This document shows, in pieces, positions 46,051 through 54,193 of a DNA stretch of 64,000 bases. Under the pieces are notes generated by a model that made no database searches, was not told the origin of the DNA, and was given only the letters and a program-made list of their open reading frames with translations. Positions within the stretch are counted from its first letter, which is position 1. Each line of letters begins with the position of its first letter. Source of the stretch: Rhodopseudomonas sp. (GTDB lineage: Bacteria > Pseudomonadota > Alphaproteobacteria > Rhizobiales > Xanthobacteraceae). The stretch lies in the NCBI GenBank assembly GCA_016124795.1, contig WGNB01000013.1, forward strand, positions 1 through 64,000, read 5' to 3'. The position numbers were made by a program, and so were the translations under genes.

Positions 46051-46080
46051 GGCTGGTGAAGGAGAGTAATAGGGCTTTGA
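46051..46080 (+). pseudogene. Fragment of the thiC 3' end
   Basis: Twenty-six of 30 bases match the thiC terminus at 41770-41799 (GGCTGGTGAA, GAGAGTAAT, GGGC runs), encoding LVKESNRAL. It directly follows the ridA fragment in the same orientation. Confidence 0.75.
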
Positions 46081-46085
46081 AACCC

Positions 46086-46508
46086 ATGTCGGCTAAGCTG
46101 ACCATCGAACCCATCGGCGAGGCAGAAACCGGCGTCTGCGATTGTTGCGGAGAAAGAAGCCGCCGGGTCTGGGGCTTCGTCCACAGTAACACGGCAGCCT
46201 ACGCCGCCTATTTCGTGCACTGGACAGAAGGCCACCTCGTCGACCGGGGCGCGACCTTCGACATTGTGCTTGGCCGGTGGGGCAACGGCACCAGCGCGGC
46301 CGACCGCGTCGCCACGCGGCTGCGGTCCAGGCACGGCGAGCGCCTCGATCTCATGGTGGTCGATGCCGATCCTGACGCCATGGCCAACCTCGCCGGCACG
46401 GCCCTGCGCCGCGACGACGTGATCGGCGAGCCCATCGCCGACGAAATATTCAGCATTTGCGACGCTGTGATCGCGCAGGACGAGCGCATAGGATGGGCTG
46501 AGCCTTAG
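46086..46508 (+). CDS. Conserved cytoplasmic protein with a CxCC motif, function unknown
   Basis: This 140-residue protein shows an N-terminal ETGVCDCCGERSRRVWGFVH, a possible small zinc knuckle, then AAYAAYFVHWTEGH, FDIVLGRWGNG and RRDDVIGEPIADEIF. I recall this layout from conserved hypotheticals in many proteobacteria, often near accessory genes, but no function is known to me. ATG 46086 is chosen because the upstream part of the frame is the thiC fragment (KESNRAL). A REP follows its stop at 46511. Confidence 0.72.
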   Translation: MSAKLTIEPIGEAETGVCDCCGERSRRVWGFVHSNTAAYAAYFVHWTEGHLVDRGATFDIVLGRWGNGTSAADRVATRLRSRHGERLDLMVVDADPDAMANLAGTALRRDDVIGEPIADEIFSICDAVIAQDERIGWAEP

Positions 46509-46510
46509 CC

Positions 46511-46542
46511 CGTAGGGTCGATTAGCGAAGCATAATCCGCCA
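46511..46542. repeat. REP element
   Basis: CGTAGGGTCGATTAGCGAAG followed by CATAATCCGCCA, same family as 44808, three bases after the preceding stop codon. Confidence 0.8.
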
Positions 46543-46652
46543 TTTTCAACCCAGCGACCTGTATTGACGAACGGCGCAATACGCTTTGCACTTGCGCCCT
46601 ATGAAGCTTCGCCGAACCCGCTACTCCGGCGAAGCGGTACGCCGTGTACGAA

Positions 46653-47114
46653 TTACGTCTTAAATTGCTCCACCGCTCGTCGTATCGCGACTTCGATTTC
46701 GGGCATTTGTCTGTCCATATCGCGGGCAACATCTGCCGCCTGTTGCGATGACAAGATCTTGCCTTGCTCGCAATCAAACACGACGCCTTGTGTCGCGGCA
46801 GCGTAAGCCGCCGCGGCCATATAGGCGCCAATGCAGGCTCTCAGATCGGCACCCCATCGAAACGCCAAGGCATATCGCCAGCGACGGCCAAAGTCCTTAT
46901 CGGAGTAAGTGGCGAAAATATCATTCACATCCCAATGATCGCACTCAAACCCACTCTGGACGCAGGACAACCGGATCGGCAAAAATCCACCGATGTCAGA
47001 AAGTGGCCTCTCCGCTGACAATTCCAGCGCGAAGCCATCGGCATCGATGGCCGTCTGCCAATCGGCAAGCGACGAGAGCCGCGCGTCGGAAAGAACATAA
47101 ATCTCCATCGACAT
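46653..47114 (-). CDS. Putative immunity protein for the upstream nuclease toxin
   Basis: This is a 153-residue cytoplasmic protein, MSMEIYVLSD at the start, with no signal or membrane segment. Its mixed alpha/beta composition includes FALELSAERPLSDIGGFLP, FECDHWDVND and a helical end. I do not recognise its family. Its ATG (47114, or 47108) lies one base after the stop of the putative toxin gene, with GGGGAGC as RBS inside that gene. Such tight toxin-then-cognate-protein order, with a small acidic partner, is typical of polymorphic toxin-immunity pairs. Immunity function is inferred from position. Confidence 0.6.
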   Translation of the reverse strand: MSMEIYVLSDARLSSLADWQTAIDADGFALELSAERPLSDIGGFLPIRLSCVQSGFECDHWDVNDIFATYSDKDFGRRWRYALAFRWGADLRACIGAYMAAAAYAAATQGVVFDCEQGKILSSQQAADVARDMDRQMPEIEVAIRRAVEQFKT

Positions 47115-47115
47115 G

Positions 47116-47922
47116 CTAATCGCTCCCCAAACAAAAACGACCCAGCCTGTGGACGCCAGGTAGGCCATATCCTAAACCGCCGTACCGAAACTTTCGCGAC
47201 ACCCCCCTCACAATATTCAATTCGAACACAGGGGTACTGGCGTCGGCCCGAGTCATCTCCCGCAACTTATTCGCTCTTGTAGTAGACAACCTCCGCTCGC
47301 CGGTTTTCACATCATAGATTGCAATGACGTCGCCCTGATCATTTTGAAGGGCGATATCCGTTCGAATGCTGCCTGCCAAGCCATATCGGGGATCACTGTC
47401 TTTGAGGCTAAACGTGCGCTCAACGTTCCAGTATCCAATCCCATGAAGATTTTGCAATCGGACCGCGGTCGCGAAAGCGGCGTGAACAGCAATCCCATAT
47501 AATTGGGGACTGCTCTCGGGTATGACATTTAACGTTTCCATGACCCGCACCAGCGTATCACTCAGGGACTTTGACGTATTATCGATGGTTGAAATTCCGG
47601 TGAGAAACCCCGGCGAGGTGGTCACCGTGACTCCGCCGGGGCCTGCTCCGCCCGACCAGCGTCCGCCCGGCTTTGGGGTACCCGGCGTGCCTCCCGGCCA
47701 TCTTGGCTGATCCTCTTTGAACCCGGCCTTCCGGCACACATAGGCGTATCGAAGCATCGCCGTTTGCAGACGTAACGCCGCCAATTTATATTTTATTCTG
47801 ATCGCCGCCTTTTCGAGATGGCGAGCTCTAAGTATTTCATTCACTTCGGCTAATTCACTGTCAAGAACGGACCATCGAATTGCCGGACGGGACGATATAG
47901 AGCTTGTGATTGGAATGAGCAT
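47116..47922 (-). CDS. Putative PD-(D/E)xK nuclease toxin
   Basis: This is a 268-residue protein. Residues about 1-65 are helical with no signal peptide. A Pro/Gly-rich hinge DQPRWPGGTPGTPKPGG (about 72-90) resembles the linker before C-terminal toxin domains in rhizobial polymorphic toxins. The C-terminal 120 residues contain GIGYWNVERTFSLKD, SIRTDIALQNDQGD and AIYDVKTGER, in which Asp and the D-x-K of YDVKTG fit a PD-(D/E)xK nuclease core. The next gene starts one base later and is the likely immunity gene. No secretion gene is visible, so delivery is unknown. Confidence 0.65.
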   Translation of the reverse strand: MLIPITSSISSRPAIRWSVLDSELAEVNEILRARHLEKAAIRIKYKLAALRLQTAMLRYAYVCRKAGFKEDQPRWPGGTPGTPKPGGRWSGGAGPGGVTVTTSPGFLTGISTIDNTSKSLSDTLVRVMETLNVIPESSPQLYGIAVHAAFATAVRLQNLHGIGYWNVERTFSLKDSDPRYGLAGSIRTDIALQNDQGDVIAIYDVKTGERRLSTTRANKLREMTRADASTPVFELNIVRGVSRKFRYGGLGYGLPGVHRLGRFCLGSD

Positions 47923-48250
47923 GATCTAAATCCATATGAGGATTTAAAGCCCATATAGACACCGCCCGCCTGTCAAACATAAATTCCTATTATTTTAATC
48001 TCTCCGCCGCGAGCATCCGTCCCATGGCCCGACGCTGCCTTTTAGCCATCTTGACGCTACGCGACCGGCGTCCCGGACCTGACACCGGTCAGGGAGCTCG
48101 TTCGCGGATCAAGCGACGCGTCATCCGCCGTTCTGCTTTCGCCACCGGCCACAAATCTGCGACGGGTCACTTCTTCGGTTAGCCTGCCCTGGCTGCGAAG
48201 CAGCCCACACATTTGTAAATCATGCCTTCAACCCCAAAAGAGGCCCCCCC
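47923..48250. other. Intergenic stretch without a recognisable gene
   Basis: It contains the presumed promoter of the minus-strand toxin gene (a TTGACA on the minus strand at 47971-47976) in an AT-rich patch, then ordinary GC-rich sequence up to the ridA-family gene. No repeat or RNA recognised. Confidence 0.5.
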
Positions 48251-48628
48251 ATGCCCCTCACCCACTTCCCCGCACCGCTGAACGTCAAAGCCCCGCCGCT
48301 GTCCTATGCCGTCAAGGTCGGCGATCTGCTATTCATCTCCGGCATTCCGGGCTTCGACGACAACGGCGTACTCGCGGAAGGCTTCGAGGCGCAGTTCGGT
48401 TTCGTCGTCGCCACCATCAAGCGCATTCTCGCCGAGGCCGGCACCGACACGGCGCATCTCGTCAAGGTCAACGTACTGCTGACTCGCGCGTCCGACGTCG
48501 CCACCATGAATAAATTATATGCCGAGGCCTTCGGGCCAGCGCCCTATCCGGCGCGCACCACCTGCGTCATCGCGCAATTACCCGATCCGGCGATGCTGAT
48601 CGAGATCGAATGCGTCGCTGCCGTTTAA
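48251..48628 (+). CDS. RidA (YjgF/YER057c/UK114) family protein
   Basis: This 125-residue trimeric-type RidA homologue has PLSYAVKVGDLLFISGIPGF, then LVKVNVLLTRASDVATMNKLYAEAFG and PARTTCVIAQLPDPAMLIEIECVAA. The C-terminal blocks include the Arg (PARTT) that binds the carboxylate of enamine/imine substrates and the usual Glu (IEIECVA). RidA proteins hydrolyse reactive imines from amino-acid metabolism. It is followed after 11 bases by a cupin gene. A fragment of a second copy lies at 45976. Confidence 0.92.
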   Translation: MPLTHFPAPLNVKAPPLSYAVKVGDLLFISGIPGFDDNGVLAEGFEAQFGFVVATIKRILAEAGTDTAHLVKVNVLLTRASDVATMNKLYAEAFGPAPYPARTTCVIAQLPDPAMLIEIECVAAV

Positions 48629-48639
48629 AGGACCGCCTC

Positions 48640-49071
48640 ATGCACCCATGCCGCCTCCTTCCCGTCCTGCCCCTGCTCGTCGCCCTCACCGCGCCGGGCT
48701 TCGCCGAATCTCCCTCGCCCGCGCCGTCCTACCCCGCCGTCCCGCTGCTCTCCACCTCGACCACGATCCTCGGCGAGAAGATCCACTATCCGACCGGCGA
48801 CGCGCACGTCACCGCATCGATCGTCACGCTCGCGCCGGGCGCGCGCACGATTTTGCACACACACGCCGTGCCGCTGTTTGCCTATATTCTCGAGGGCGAA
48901 TTGACGGTGGACTATGGCGCGCATGGCCGTCGCACCTACAAGCAAGGCCAGTCTCTGGTCGAGGCGATGGCCGTGCCCCACTACGGCATCAACACCGGCA
49001 ACACGGTCATGCGGCTGATCGGCGTCTACATGGGCGCCGATGGCGTCAAGGACGTGACGCCGGTGAAATAG
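48640..49071 (+). CDS. Exported cupin-domain protein
   Basis: This 143-residue protein has a signal peptide (about residues 1-23, ending PGFAES) and a single cupin barrel. The metal-binding motif is recognisable: APGARTILHTHAVPLFAYILEGELTV with two His and a Glu, and the second motif VPHYGINTGNT with another His. The reaction is unknown; such periplasmic cupins are often metal oxygenases or isomerases, or binding proteins. The ATG at 48640 starts the signal. Operon with the ridA-family gene. Confidence 0.88.
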   Translation: MHPCRLLPVLPLLVALTAPGFAESPSPAPSYPAVPLLSTSTTILGEKIHYPTGDAHVTASIVTLAPGARTILHTHAVPLFAYILEGELTVDYGAHGRRTYKQGQSLVEAMAVPHYGINTGNTVMRLIGVYMGADGVKDVTPVK

Positions 49072-49124
49072 AGCGGGCGCGACACGGCATGGCCCGGATG
49101 GCGCCGGCCTGCTATCGTGCCGCC

Positions 49125-49409
49125 ATGCATTGCAGCACTCCCATTGCGCGCCTAGGAATCCTCGCGGCGCTCCTGTGTGCGCCGGCGCGCGCCGCGCCGC
49201 CTGAGCTTTCCGCCGCCGACCGGGCCTGGATCGACACCTGCGTCGCACAGCTTAAAGCCGAGCCGGCGCCGAACGAGGCCGTCAAGCAGCGCTATTGTGC
49301 CTGCATGCACGAGCAGTTCGACGACAACCCGACGGTGACGCAGAGCGAGATGGAGCACATGTTTCCGCCGCTGCACCGCGCCTGCAATCGTGAATCGGGC
49401 TGGAAATAG
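49125..49409 (+). CDS. Small exported four-cysteine protein (paralogue of 56128)
   Basis: This 94-residue protein has a signal peptide (about residues 1-21, APARA). The mature domain has cysteines in the order C...C-x-C...C: WIDTCVAQL, YCACMHEQFDDN and HRACNRESGWK. It shares the layout and the ending (C..E.GWK) with the protein at 56128-56394. Function unknown; the cysteines suggest two disulfides or a metal or haem site. It follows the cupin gene on the same strand. Confidence 0.78.
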   Translation: MHCSTPIARLGILAALLCAPARAAPPELSAADRAWIDTCVAQLKAEPAPNEAVKQRYCACMHEQFDDNPTVTQSEMEHMFPPLHRACNRESGWK

Positions 49410-49456
49410 GCACGCGGCCCGTCGCGGCGACAGGCCGGCCGACGTTCGATGCGCCT

Positions 49457-49912
49457 TTATCGGCAGGCCGGATAGCCGAAGCGCTTGATCATCTCCACGC
49501 CCGAGATCGAATGAAACTGGAACGTGTCCATGTAATGGTTGGCTTTGACGAAGCCGCGAAGCTTGCCGTTATAACGCGCCTGCATCCGACGGGTCTTGTC
49601 GGGGTTAATCCGGCCTTGGCGCATCGCACCGCCGGCATGAAACAGCAGCGTGGCGCCGGGCTCGACGCAAACATGGCGGATACCGAGAAACATCGTGCAG
49701 GCCGACTGGCAATGGCCATCGATGCGGAAGCGTTCGCCCGATGCATTGTACTGGCCGACCACCGCTTCAAAGCGCCGGAACTCGGCATCGGTCGCTGCGC
49801 CTCGCCCCATGCCCAGGGACGAGACCGACCCGTCGGCGAAAGCGGGCCGCGCCGCGACCATCAGCAAGGCCGCCAACAATCCGAAAGCCCGCGCCGCCCG
49901 CCTCATATTCAT
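49457..49912 (-). CDS. Periplasmic ClpP/crotonase-like predicted protein
   Basis: This 151-residue exported protein (signal peptide about residues 1-26, PAFA) has a conserved core with GHCQSACTMFLGIRHVCVEPGATLLFHAGG. This is the ClpP-like pattern of COG3904-type periplasmic proteins, where the Ser-Ala-C region sits at the nucleophile position and two cysteines may pair. It is shorter than true ClpP proteases. Function unknown. Convergent with the four-cysteine gene. Confidence 0.78.
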   Translation of the reverse strand: MNMRRAARAFGLLAALLMVAARPAFADGSVSSLGMGRGAATDAEFRRFEAVVGQYNASGERFRIDGHCQSACTMFLGIRHVCVEPGATLLFHAGGAMRQGRINPDKTRRMQARYNGKLRGFVKANHYMDTFQFHSISGVEMIKRFGYPACR

Positions 49913-50215
49913 GTCCTGTTTCCAGCCCGTCGACGGCCGGCATCTTATGACGCGACGAGCCTATTACAACGCACGCCGCCGCCGCGCCGGGGTCCAATTA
50001 ACAGCATGACATGGATAACCGGAATTTTTTAGGCCACGTTTATATCGGGCCGGGAACGTGCCGCACGGCCGTCGCGGCCTGCCGGCTTATAACCCGACCA
50101 CGGCTCGACCACGGTCCAATCCGGACCGATCACGAACGGCTCCGATCTTCGCACGATGAGGGAACCGACCGCGTGCAGTCCGCGTTCTCGTTCCAAACCC
50201 GACGCGGAGACAGCC
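49913..50215. other. Intergenic stretch without a recognisable gene
   Basis: About 300 bases between divergent genes. Frames here lack RBS and domain. It should contain the promoters of both neighbours. Confidence 0.45.
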
Positions 50216-50470
50216 TTGTCATTCTTCAGCGACCTGTCCGAGACTATCGCCGAGCCGCCGCAGGCCGTGCGGCTGCGCCATCTCGGCGCCACCACCGACG
50301 TGCTGAAATACGCACCGCCCCGGCTGCGCGCCGAGACGATCGACCGCGCCAAGGCGCAGGCCGACATCGCCTACTGGCGCGAGCGCGCCTTCAAGGCCGA
50401 GACCAAACTGCGCACGCTGGAAACGCGAGTGCATTGGCTCGCGGGCCGCGCGCAAGGCGTCCGGCGATAG
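50216..50470 (+). CDS. Small coiled-coil-like protein of unknown function
   Basis: The frame encodes about 84 residues from a TTG with GGAG seven bases upstream (LSFFSDLSETIAEPPQAV onward), or 104 from ATG 50156, which has no RBS. The middle (LRAETIDRAKAQADIAYWRERAFKAETKLRTLETRV, broken into heptads) is strongly helical and charged, likely a coiled coil. No signal or membrane segment. No family recognised. Confidence 0.5.
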   Translation: MSFFSDLSETIAEPPQAVRLRHLGATTDVLKYAPPRLRAETIDRAKAQADIAYWRERAFKAETKLRTLETRVHWLAGRAQGVRR

Positions 50471-50498
50471 CAGGGTTCATTCAGCGGCACATTCGGCT

Positions 50499-50594
50499 GT
50501 CATTCCGGGGCGGGCGAAGCCAGAACCCGGAATCCGGACAAGTCCTCATGCGCCTCTGGATTCCGGATCGCCGCTACGCGGCGTCCGGAATGAC
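50499..50594. repeat. MITE-like palindrome with GTCATTCCGG termini (copy 4)
   Basis: It begins GTCATTCCGGGGCGGGCG, ends GCGTCCGGAATGAC, and has inner CCCGGAATCC and GGATTCCGG arms as in copies 20478 and 24399. A separate hairpin repeat, TAGCCCGGGC...CATCCGGGCTA, follows at 50614-50641. The rest of the gap to 50889 shows no gene. Confidence 0.85.
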
Positions 50595-50888
50595 GATGAG
50601 ATGCGTAAATTCATAGCCCGGGCTTCGCTTCATCCGGGCTACGGGAGACCGGCGCCGTGCAGGATTACGGATGCCCGCCGCACCAGCATACTCGTCCCGT
50701 TCCGCAACGGCGCGCCGGTCGAACCGCGGCAGAATAAGCCACCGGGGTCAATCCGGACTTGAGATGCGTCAAGGCCGTCTTAAATTTGACGCGATATTAA
50801 CGCGATGGCCGAGACAATCGGCCATCGACGATTGAGGTCCATACATTTCCGGCGGCCATACCCGGCCCACAACAACAAGGATACCCCT

Positions 50889-51089
50889 ATGGCCAGCACG
50901 CCTTCTTATTCCCGCGCCGAACTCGACGACCGCATTGCGATCCTGCGCGACAATATCCGGCAATTGACCGAGCAGGCCGCGGGCTCTTCCGGCGCCGCCG
51001 ACGAGGAGCGCACCGCCAACCGCATCGCCGAACAGCAGGACGAACTGGACGCGCTGATCAAGCAGCGCGATGCGTTGCCGCAGCGATAG
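50889..51089 (+). CDS. Small helical protein of unknown function
   Basis: This 66-residue soluble protein has the charged helices SRAELDDRIAILRDNIRQL and ERTANRIAEQQDELDALIK separated by an Ala/Gly/Ser hinge, likely a helical hairpin. ATG 50889 follows AAGGATA. No signal. Composition and length are consistent with a real gene. The convergent hairpin at 51130 ends the unit. Confidence 0.6.
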   Translation: MASTPSYSRAELDDRIAILRDNIRQLTEQAAGSSGAADEERTANRIAEQQDELDALIKQRDALPQR

Positions 51090-51129
51090 CGCAGGCATCG
51101 CGGTTCTTCGCCAGCGTGCGAATGCAATA

Positions 51130-51166
51130 AAGGCCAGGCCGTTCCGATCGCGAACGGCCTGGCCTT
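51130..51166. terminator. Bidirectional terminator between convergent small genes
   Basis: AAGGCCAGGCCGTTC pairs perfectly with GAACGGCCTGGCCTT across a seven-base loop. It lies between the ends of the 50889 (+) and 51198 (-) genes. Confidence 0.8.
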
Positions 51167-51197
51167 GTCGTAAGGCGCGGCATCTGCGCCGCCGGCG

Positions 51198-51374
51198 TCA
51201 ACGCCGTCCGGCAATCAGCCAGATCAGCAGGCCGAGCACCGGCAGGATCAGGATGATCAGCACCCACAATAATTTGCGGGCCGGCGCGCCACCACCTTGC
51301 AGGATCTGCACGATCGCCCAGATGTCCGCGATCAGAATAATCAGCCCAAGAATGCCGCCATATCCAAAGCCCAT
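51198..51374 (-). CDS. PLDc_N-type small membrane protein
   Basis: This 58-residue protein has two membrane helices: ILGLIILIADIWAIVQIL, a short polar loop with APARKLLWV, then LIILILPVLGLLIWLIAG and an Arg-Arg end. This is the pattern of the phospholipase D N-terminal (PLDc_N) helix pair, found as stand-alone small proteins of unknown role (related to immunity or cardiolipin synthase leaders). The start has a GGGGAGATTT RBS. Confidence 0.8.
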   Translation of the reverse strand: MGFGYGGILGLIILIADIWAIVQILQGGGAPARKLLWVLIILILPVLGLLIWLIAGRR

Positions 51375-51574
51375 TTGAAATCTCCCCGTTTAATCCGTTC
51401 AGTCCTTGCGGACGTGCAATCAACGTCAAGCCAACGACTTGATCCTGACGAAGTTCCCTGCCGGATCGAAGCCGGTCGTATCATCCGCCACAAAAAATCA
51501 TGGCCGGGACTTGCCCGGCCATGACAGCATCTTTCGATGACGGATTTTCAATTCGCGGCGGGACGCCAGGCGAA

Positions 51575-52018
51575 TTACTTGACGGTCAGGGCAAGACCGC
51601 TGAGATCGGCGCTGACGATCAGACCACGCTGATTGCCGGTGAGCGTGAGCACCGCGCCTTTCTGGTTGGTCAACACGATCGCCTGCGCACCCGCGCGGCC
51701 GACCGCCGCGCCGGCACCGGCCTGGCCGTAGACACCGGCGACATCCGAGGCGCGGTGAATATTGCTGACCGTGCCGTGGAAACGGGTTTCCGACGCGCCG
51801 AAGGTGAAGCCGTAGCTGATGCCGCCGATCGAAACCGGGTAGCGTTTGCCGTGGAAGGTCAAGGTGCCGCTCCCGCCGGAGCCGCCGACAATGAACCCCG
51901 CCTTGACGATCTTGAAGCTGATGCTGCCGCTATCGGCGAAGGCGGCGCTCGAAAACGCAACGCCGCTCATGGCGAGCACGGCGACAACGGCGGTCCGAAG
52001 CTTGGTGGATAAGCGCAT
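51575..52018 (-). CDS. Exported Gly-rich beta protein of unknown function
   Basis: This 147-residue protein has a signal peptide (about residues 1-28, AAFAD). The mature domain begins GSISFKIVKAGFIVGGSGGSGTL and continues with repeated Gly-rich strands (YPVSIGGISYGFTFGASE, GVYGQAGAGAAVG). It resembles the general look of SYLF/DUF1134-like envelope proteins, but I cannot place it in a named family. The ATG at 52018 starts the signal; an upstream open extension lacks one. A long leader (about 210 bases) precedes it. Confidence 0.72.
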   Translation of the reverse strand: MRLSTKLRTAVVAVLAMSGVAFSSAAFADSGSISFKIVKAGFIVGGSGGSGTLTFHGKRYPVSIGGISYGFTFGASETRFHGTVSNIHRASDVAGVYGQAGAGAAVGRAGAQAIVLTNQKGAVLTLTGNQRGLIVSADLSGLALTVK

Positions 52019-52232
52019 GACGCATTTCTCCTGGGGCCCGAAGGGCAGGTTGTTTTTGGCTTTGACGATTTTCGGGTGCTGGCCGCAAAGCCATTTTGAT
52101 TTAAGTCGAATCGCCAAACCATAATGCATCGGCTGGAACAAAGTTCCAGTCGCAATCCGGTTTAAATTTCCAGCATCCGGATACCGGAACGAAGGCCCGC
52201 TAAAACGCCATCGGCCAGCGACATAGCCGGCT

Positions 52233-52730
52233 TCAGCGTTTGAACAGGCCCATGATGCTGGCCTTGGCCAACGTCTTGAAATTCAGATTAAAGCCGATCT
52301 GCGCCGCCGGCGTATCGGCCTTAACCGGCAGGCTATCCTCACCCACCGCAAAGACCGTGAACAGATAACGATGCGGGTGATCGCCCTGCGGCGGACAAGG
52401 TCCGCCATAGCCGGCGAAACCGTAATCGGTCCGGGTCTGCAACGCGCCTTTCGGCATGACGCCACCGGCGCTGCCGGCGCCCAGCGACAGTTCAGTGACA
52501 TCAGGCGGAATATTGACAACCAGCCAATGCCAGAAGCCCGAACCGGTCGGCGCGTCGGGATCGTAACAGGTGACGGCAAAACTCTTTGTGCCGGCCGGCG
52601 CACCCGACCATTTCAGGTGGGGCGACGTGTTGCCGCCCTCGCAGCCAAATCCGTGGTCGGCAGAACCGGCATGGGTCATGGCGAGATAATCGCCATCCTT
52701 GAAACTGTCGCTGGACACGGTGAAAGCCAT
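52233..52730 (-). CDS. YbhB/YbcL family (PEBP-like) protein
   Basis: This 165-residue protein of the phosphatidylethanolamine-binding fold carries the signature blocks NTSPHLKWSGAP, CYDPDAPTGSGFWHWLVVNIPP and GYGGPCPPQGDHPHRYLFTVFA, which line the anion-binding pocket. The bacterial role is not well defined. The RBS AGGAGAAC precedes the ATG. No signal peptide. Stands alone on the minus strand. Confidence 0.93.
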   Translation of the reverse strand: MAFTVSSDSFKDGDYLAMTHAGSADHGFGCEGGNTSPHLKWSGAPAGTKSFAVTCYDPDAPTGSGFWHWLVVNIPPDVTELSLGAGSAGGVMPKGALQTRTDYGFAGYGGPCPPQGDHPHRYLFTVFAVGEDSLPVKADTPAAQIGFNLNFKTLAKASIMGLFKR

Positions 52731-53004
52731 GATCGTTCTCCTCGCCTGTATCAGATCGACGCCCGCGACCGAAACCTAATCGGCTCACCGACAAAATCCA
52801 AGTTGCATGTCCGCAAGCGGCCTCGCGCCGAAGCCGAGCGTCATGTCGACACATGCAAGACCGACAGGACCTAACAGGCCAATTACATGAACTCGCCGCC
52901 CCCGGTGGCGACTGGCCTTGCTTTCGCGACCGCACTACGATGCATCGTATCACCGCGTCCGCCCGATTCGCCCGCCGCGATTTCATCGCCAGGATGACAC
53001 GAAG

Positions 53005-53538
53005 ATGAACGCCGACCTGCCGATGAATGCGTTTGATCTCGCGGTCTATGCCTATCTCGCGGTCGCCGTCATTTCCGGCTATCGTTCGGGGCTGCTGCGG
53101 AGCCTCGCGACCATTTTCGGCTACGCCATCGCCGCACCGGTTGCCGTCGCGGCCATGTCCTTTGTCACACCGTTGCTCGCCGACCGCCTGCAACTGCCGC
53201 CCGGCCAATCATCATTCGCCTATTTGGTCGTGTTCTTCGTGCTCGGCATCATTCTGGCGGCGTTGTTACGCGGCGCGGTTGGCGAAATATCCGGCCCGCA
53301 AATCGGCGCGGCCGACCGAGCCGCCGGCGCATTGCTCGGCGCCCTGCGGGCCGTTCTCGTTGCGGTGCTGATGGTCATGGTGTTCGAGCGAATTATTCCG
53401 GAAGGCCGCGAGCCCGCCTTTCTGCGCGACTCCCACCTTCGGCCGATCTTGTCGCAGGCCGGCCGCGAAGGCTTGCGCAAGCTGCCACCCGACGTCACCG
53501 AATTCATCGACCGGCTGAAGCGCGAACGCGGACTTTAG
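53005..53538 (+). CDS. CvpA family membrane protein
   Basis: This 177-residue protein has four hydrophobic segments: AYLAVAVISGYRSGLLRSL at the start, then a second and third with YLVVFFVLGIILAALLRGAVG, and RAAGALLGALRAVLVAVLMVMV. These match the CvpA family (first known for colicin V production; envelope and oxidative-stress roles in some bacteria). ATG 53005 (MNADLPMNAFDL) is the family-like start. A small membrane gene follows after seven bases, probably in operon. Confidence 0.88.
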   Translation: MNADLPMNAFDLAVYAYLAVAVISGYRSGLLRSLATIFGYAIAAPVAVAAMSFVTPLLADRLQLPPGQSSFAYLVVFFVLGIILAALLRGAVGEISGPQIGAADRAAGALLGALRAVLVAVLMVMVFERIIPEGREPAFLRDSHLRPILSQAGREGLRKLPPDVTEFIDRLKRERGL

Positions 53539-53545
53539 GACCACC

Positions 53546-53812
53546 ATGCCCGGTCATCCGGCGGCGGCGAAATTGTCGATCTGGGGAATCCTCGGCAAGG
53601 CGCTGGTCGGCGCATTGGCTGGCTTCTTCGCGGCGCCCGTCGTCGCGTTTATTGTGGTCTTGGTCCTCAATTTCTTCAATCCGGTCTGCGGCACGCCGGG
53701 TGACTCGGGCGGCTGCGAAATGGGACTGGCGACCGTGGTCGTCGGCTCGGCGCTGCCGGGCGCGGCCATCGGCTTTATCGTCAATGGCCTACGCGGATGG
53801 CGCCAGCGATGA
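53546..53812 (+). CDS. Small membrane protein of unknown function
   Basis: This 88-residue protein has two membrane helices (about residues 20-44, AGFFAAPVVAFIVVLVLNFF, and 60-80, ATVVVGSALPGAAIGFIV). The short loop between holds two cysteines (PVCGTPGDSGGCEMG) that could form a disulfide on the outer face. No family recognised. It starts seven bases after the CvpA gene, suggesting co-expression. Confidence 0.7.
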   Translation: MPGHPAAAKLSIWGILGKALVGALAGFFAAPVVAFIVVLVLNFFNPVCGTPGDSGGCEMGLATVVVGSALPGAAIGFIVNGLRGWRQR

Positions 53813-53947
53813 CCGTCTTCGGGCGCCAATGCGGCGATTTCGGCCAGTCACGGCGGCAACGGCCCGCTGGCCCAAGGGTCTTGTGCAACCAACCGCCACC
53901 TCGCTAGGTTGGTCCTCGAAACCCTATTCACTGCAAGAGGCGTCGCC

Positions 53948-54193
53948 ATGACCAGAGTTACCTACGAAATCGTCGAACATGACGGCGGCTGGGCCTACAA
54001 GGTCGATGGCGTATTTTCCGAGCCGTTTCCGACCCACGCGGCCGCGCTCAAGGCCGCGCAAACCGCCGCTGCCGAACAGCGGGTCCCCGGCCATTCAGAG
54101 GAAATCGAGTTCGAGGACGAAAAGGGCCAATGGCACGTCGAGCGCGCCAGCGGCAGCGACCGGCCCGACACCTCGGTCAAGGATAAGGAATAA
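53948..54193 (+). CDS. DUF2188-like small protein
   Basis: This 81-residue soluble protein has YEIVEHDGGWAYKVDGVFSE and THAAALKAAQTAAAEQR, then EIEFEDEKGQWHVERA: two strands, a helix and a strand ending in a Trp-rich motif. This is like the DUF2188 protein at 41915, though longer. The RBS is GCAAGAGG. The stop is directly followed by the GTG of the DoxX gene. Role unknown. Confidence 0.72.
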   Translation: MTRVTYEIVEHDGGWAYKVDGVFSEPFPTHAAALKAAQTAAAEQRVPGHSEEIEFEDEKGQWHVERASGSDRPDTSVKDKE

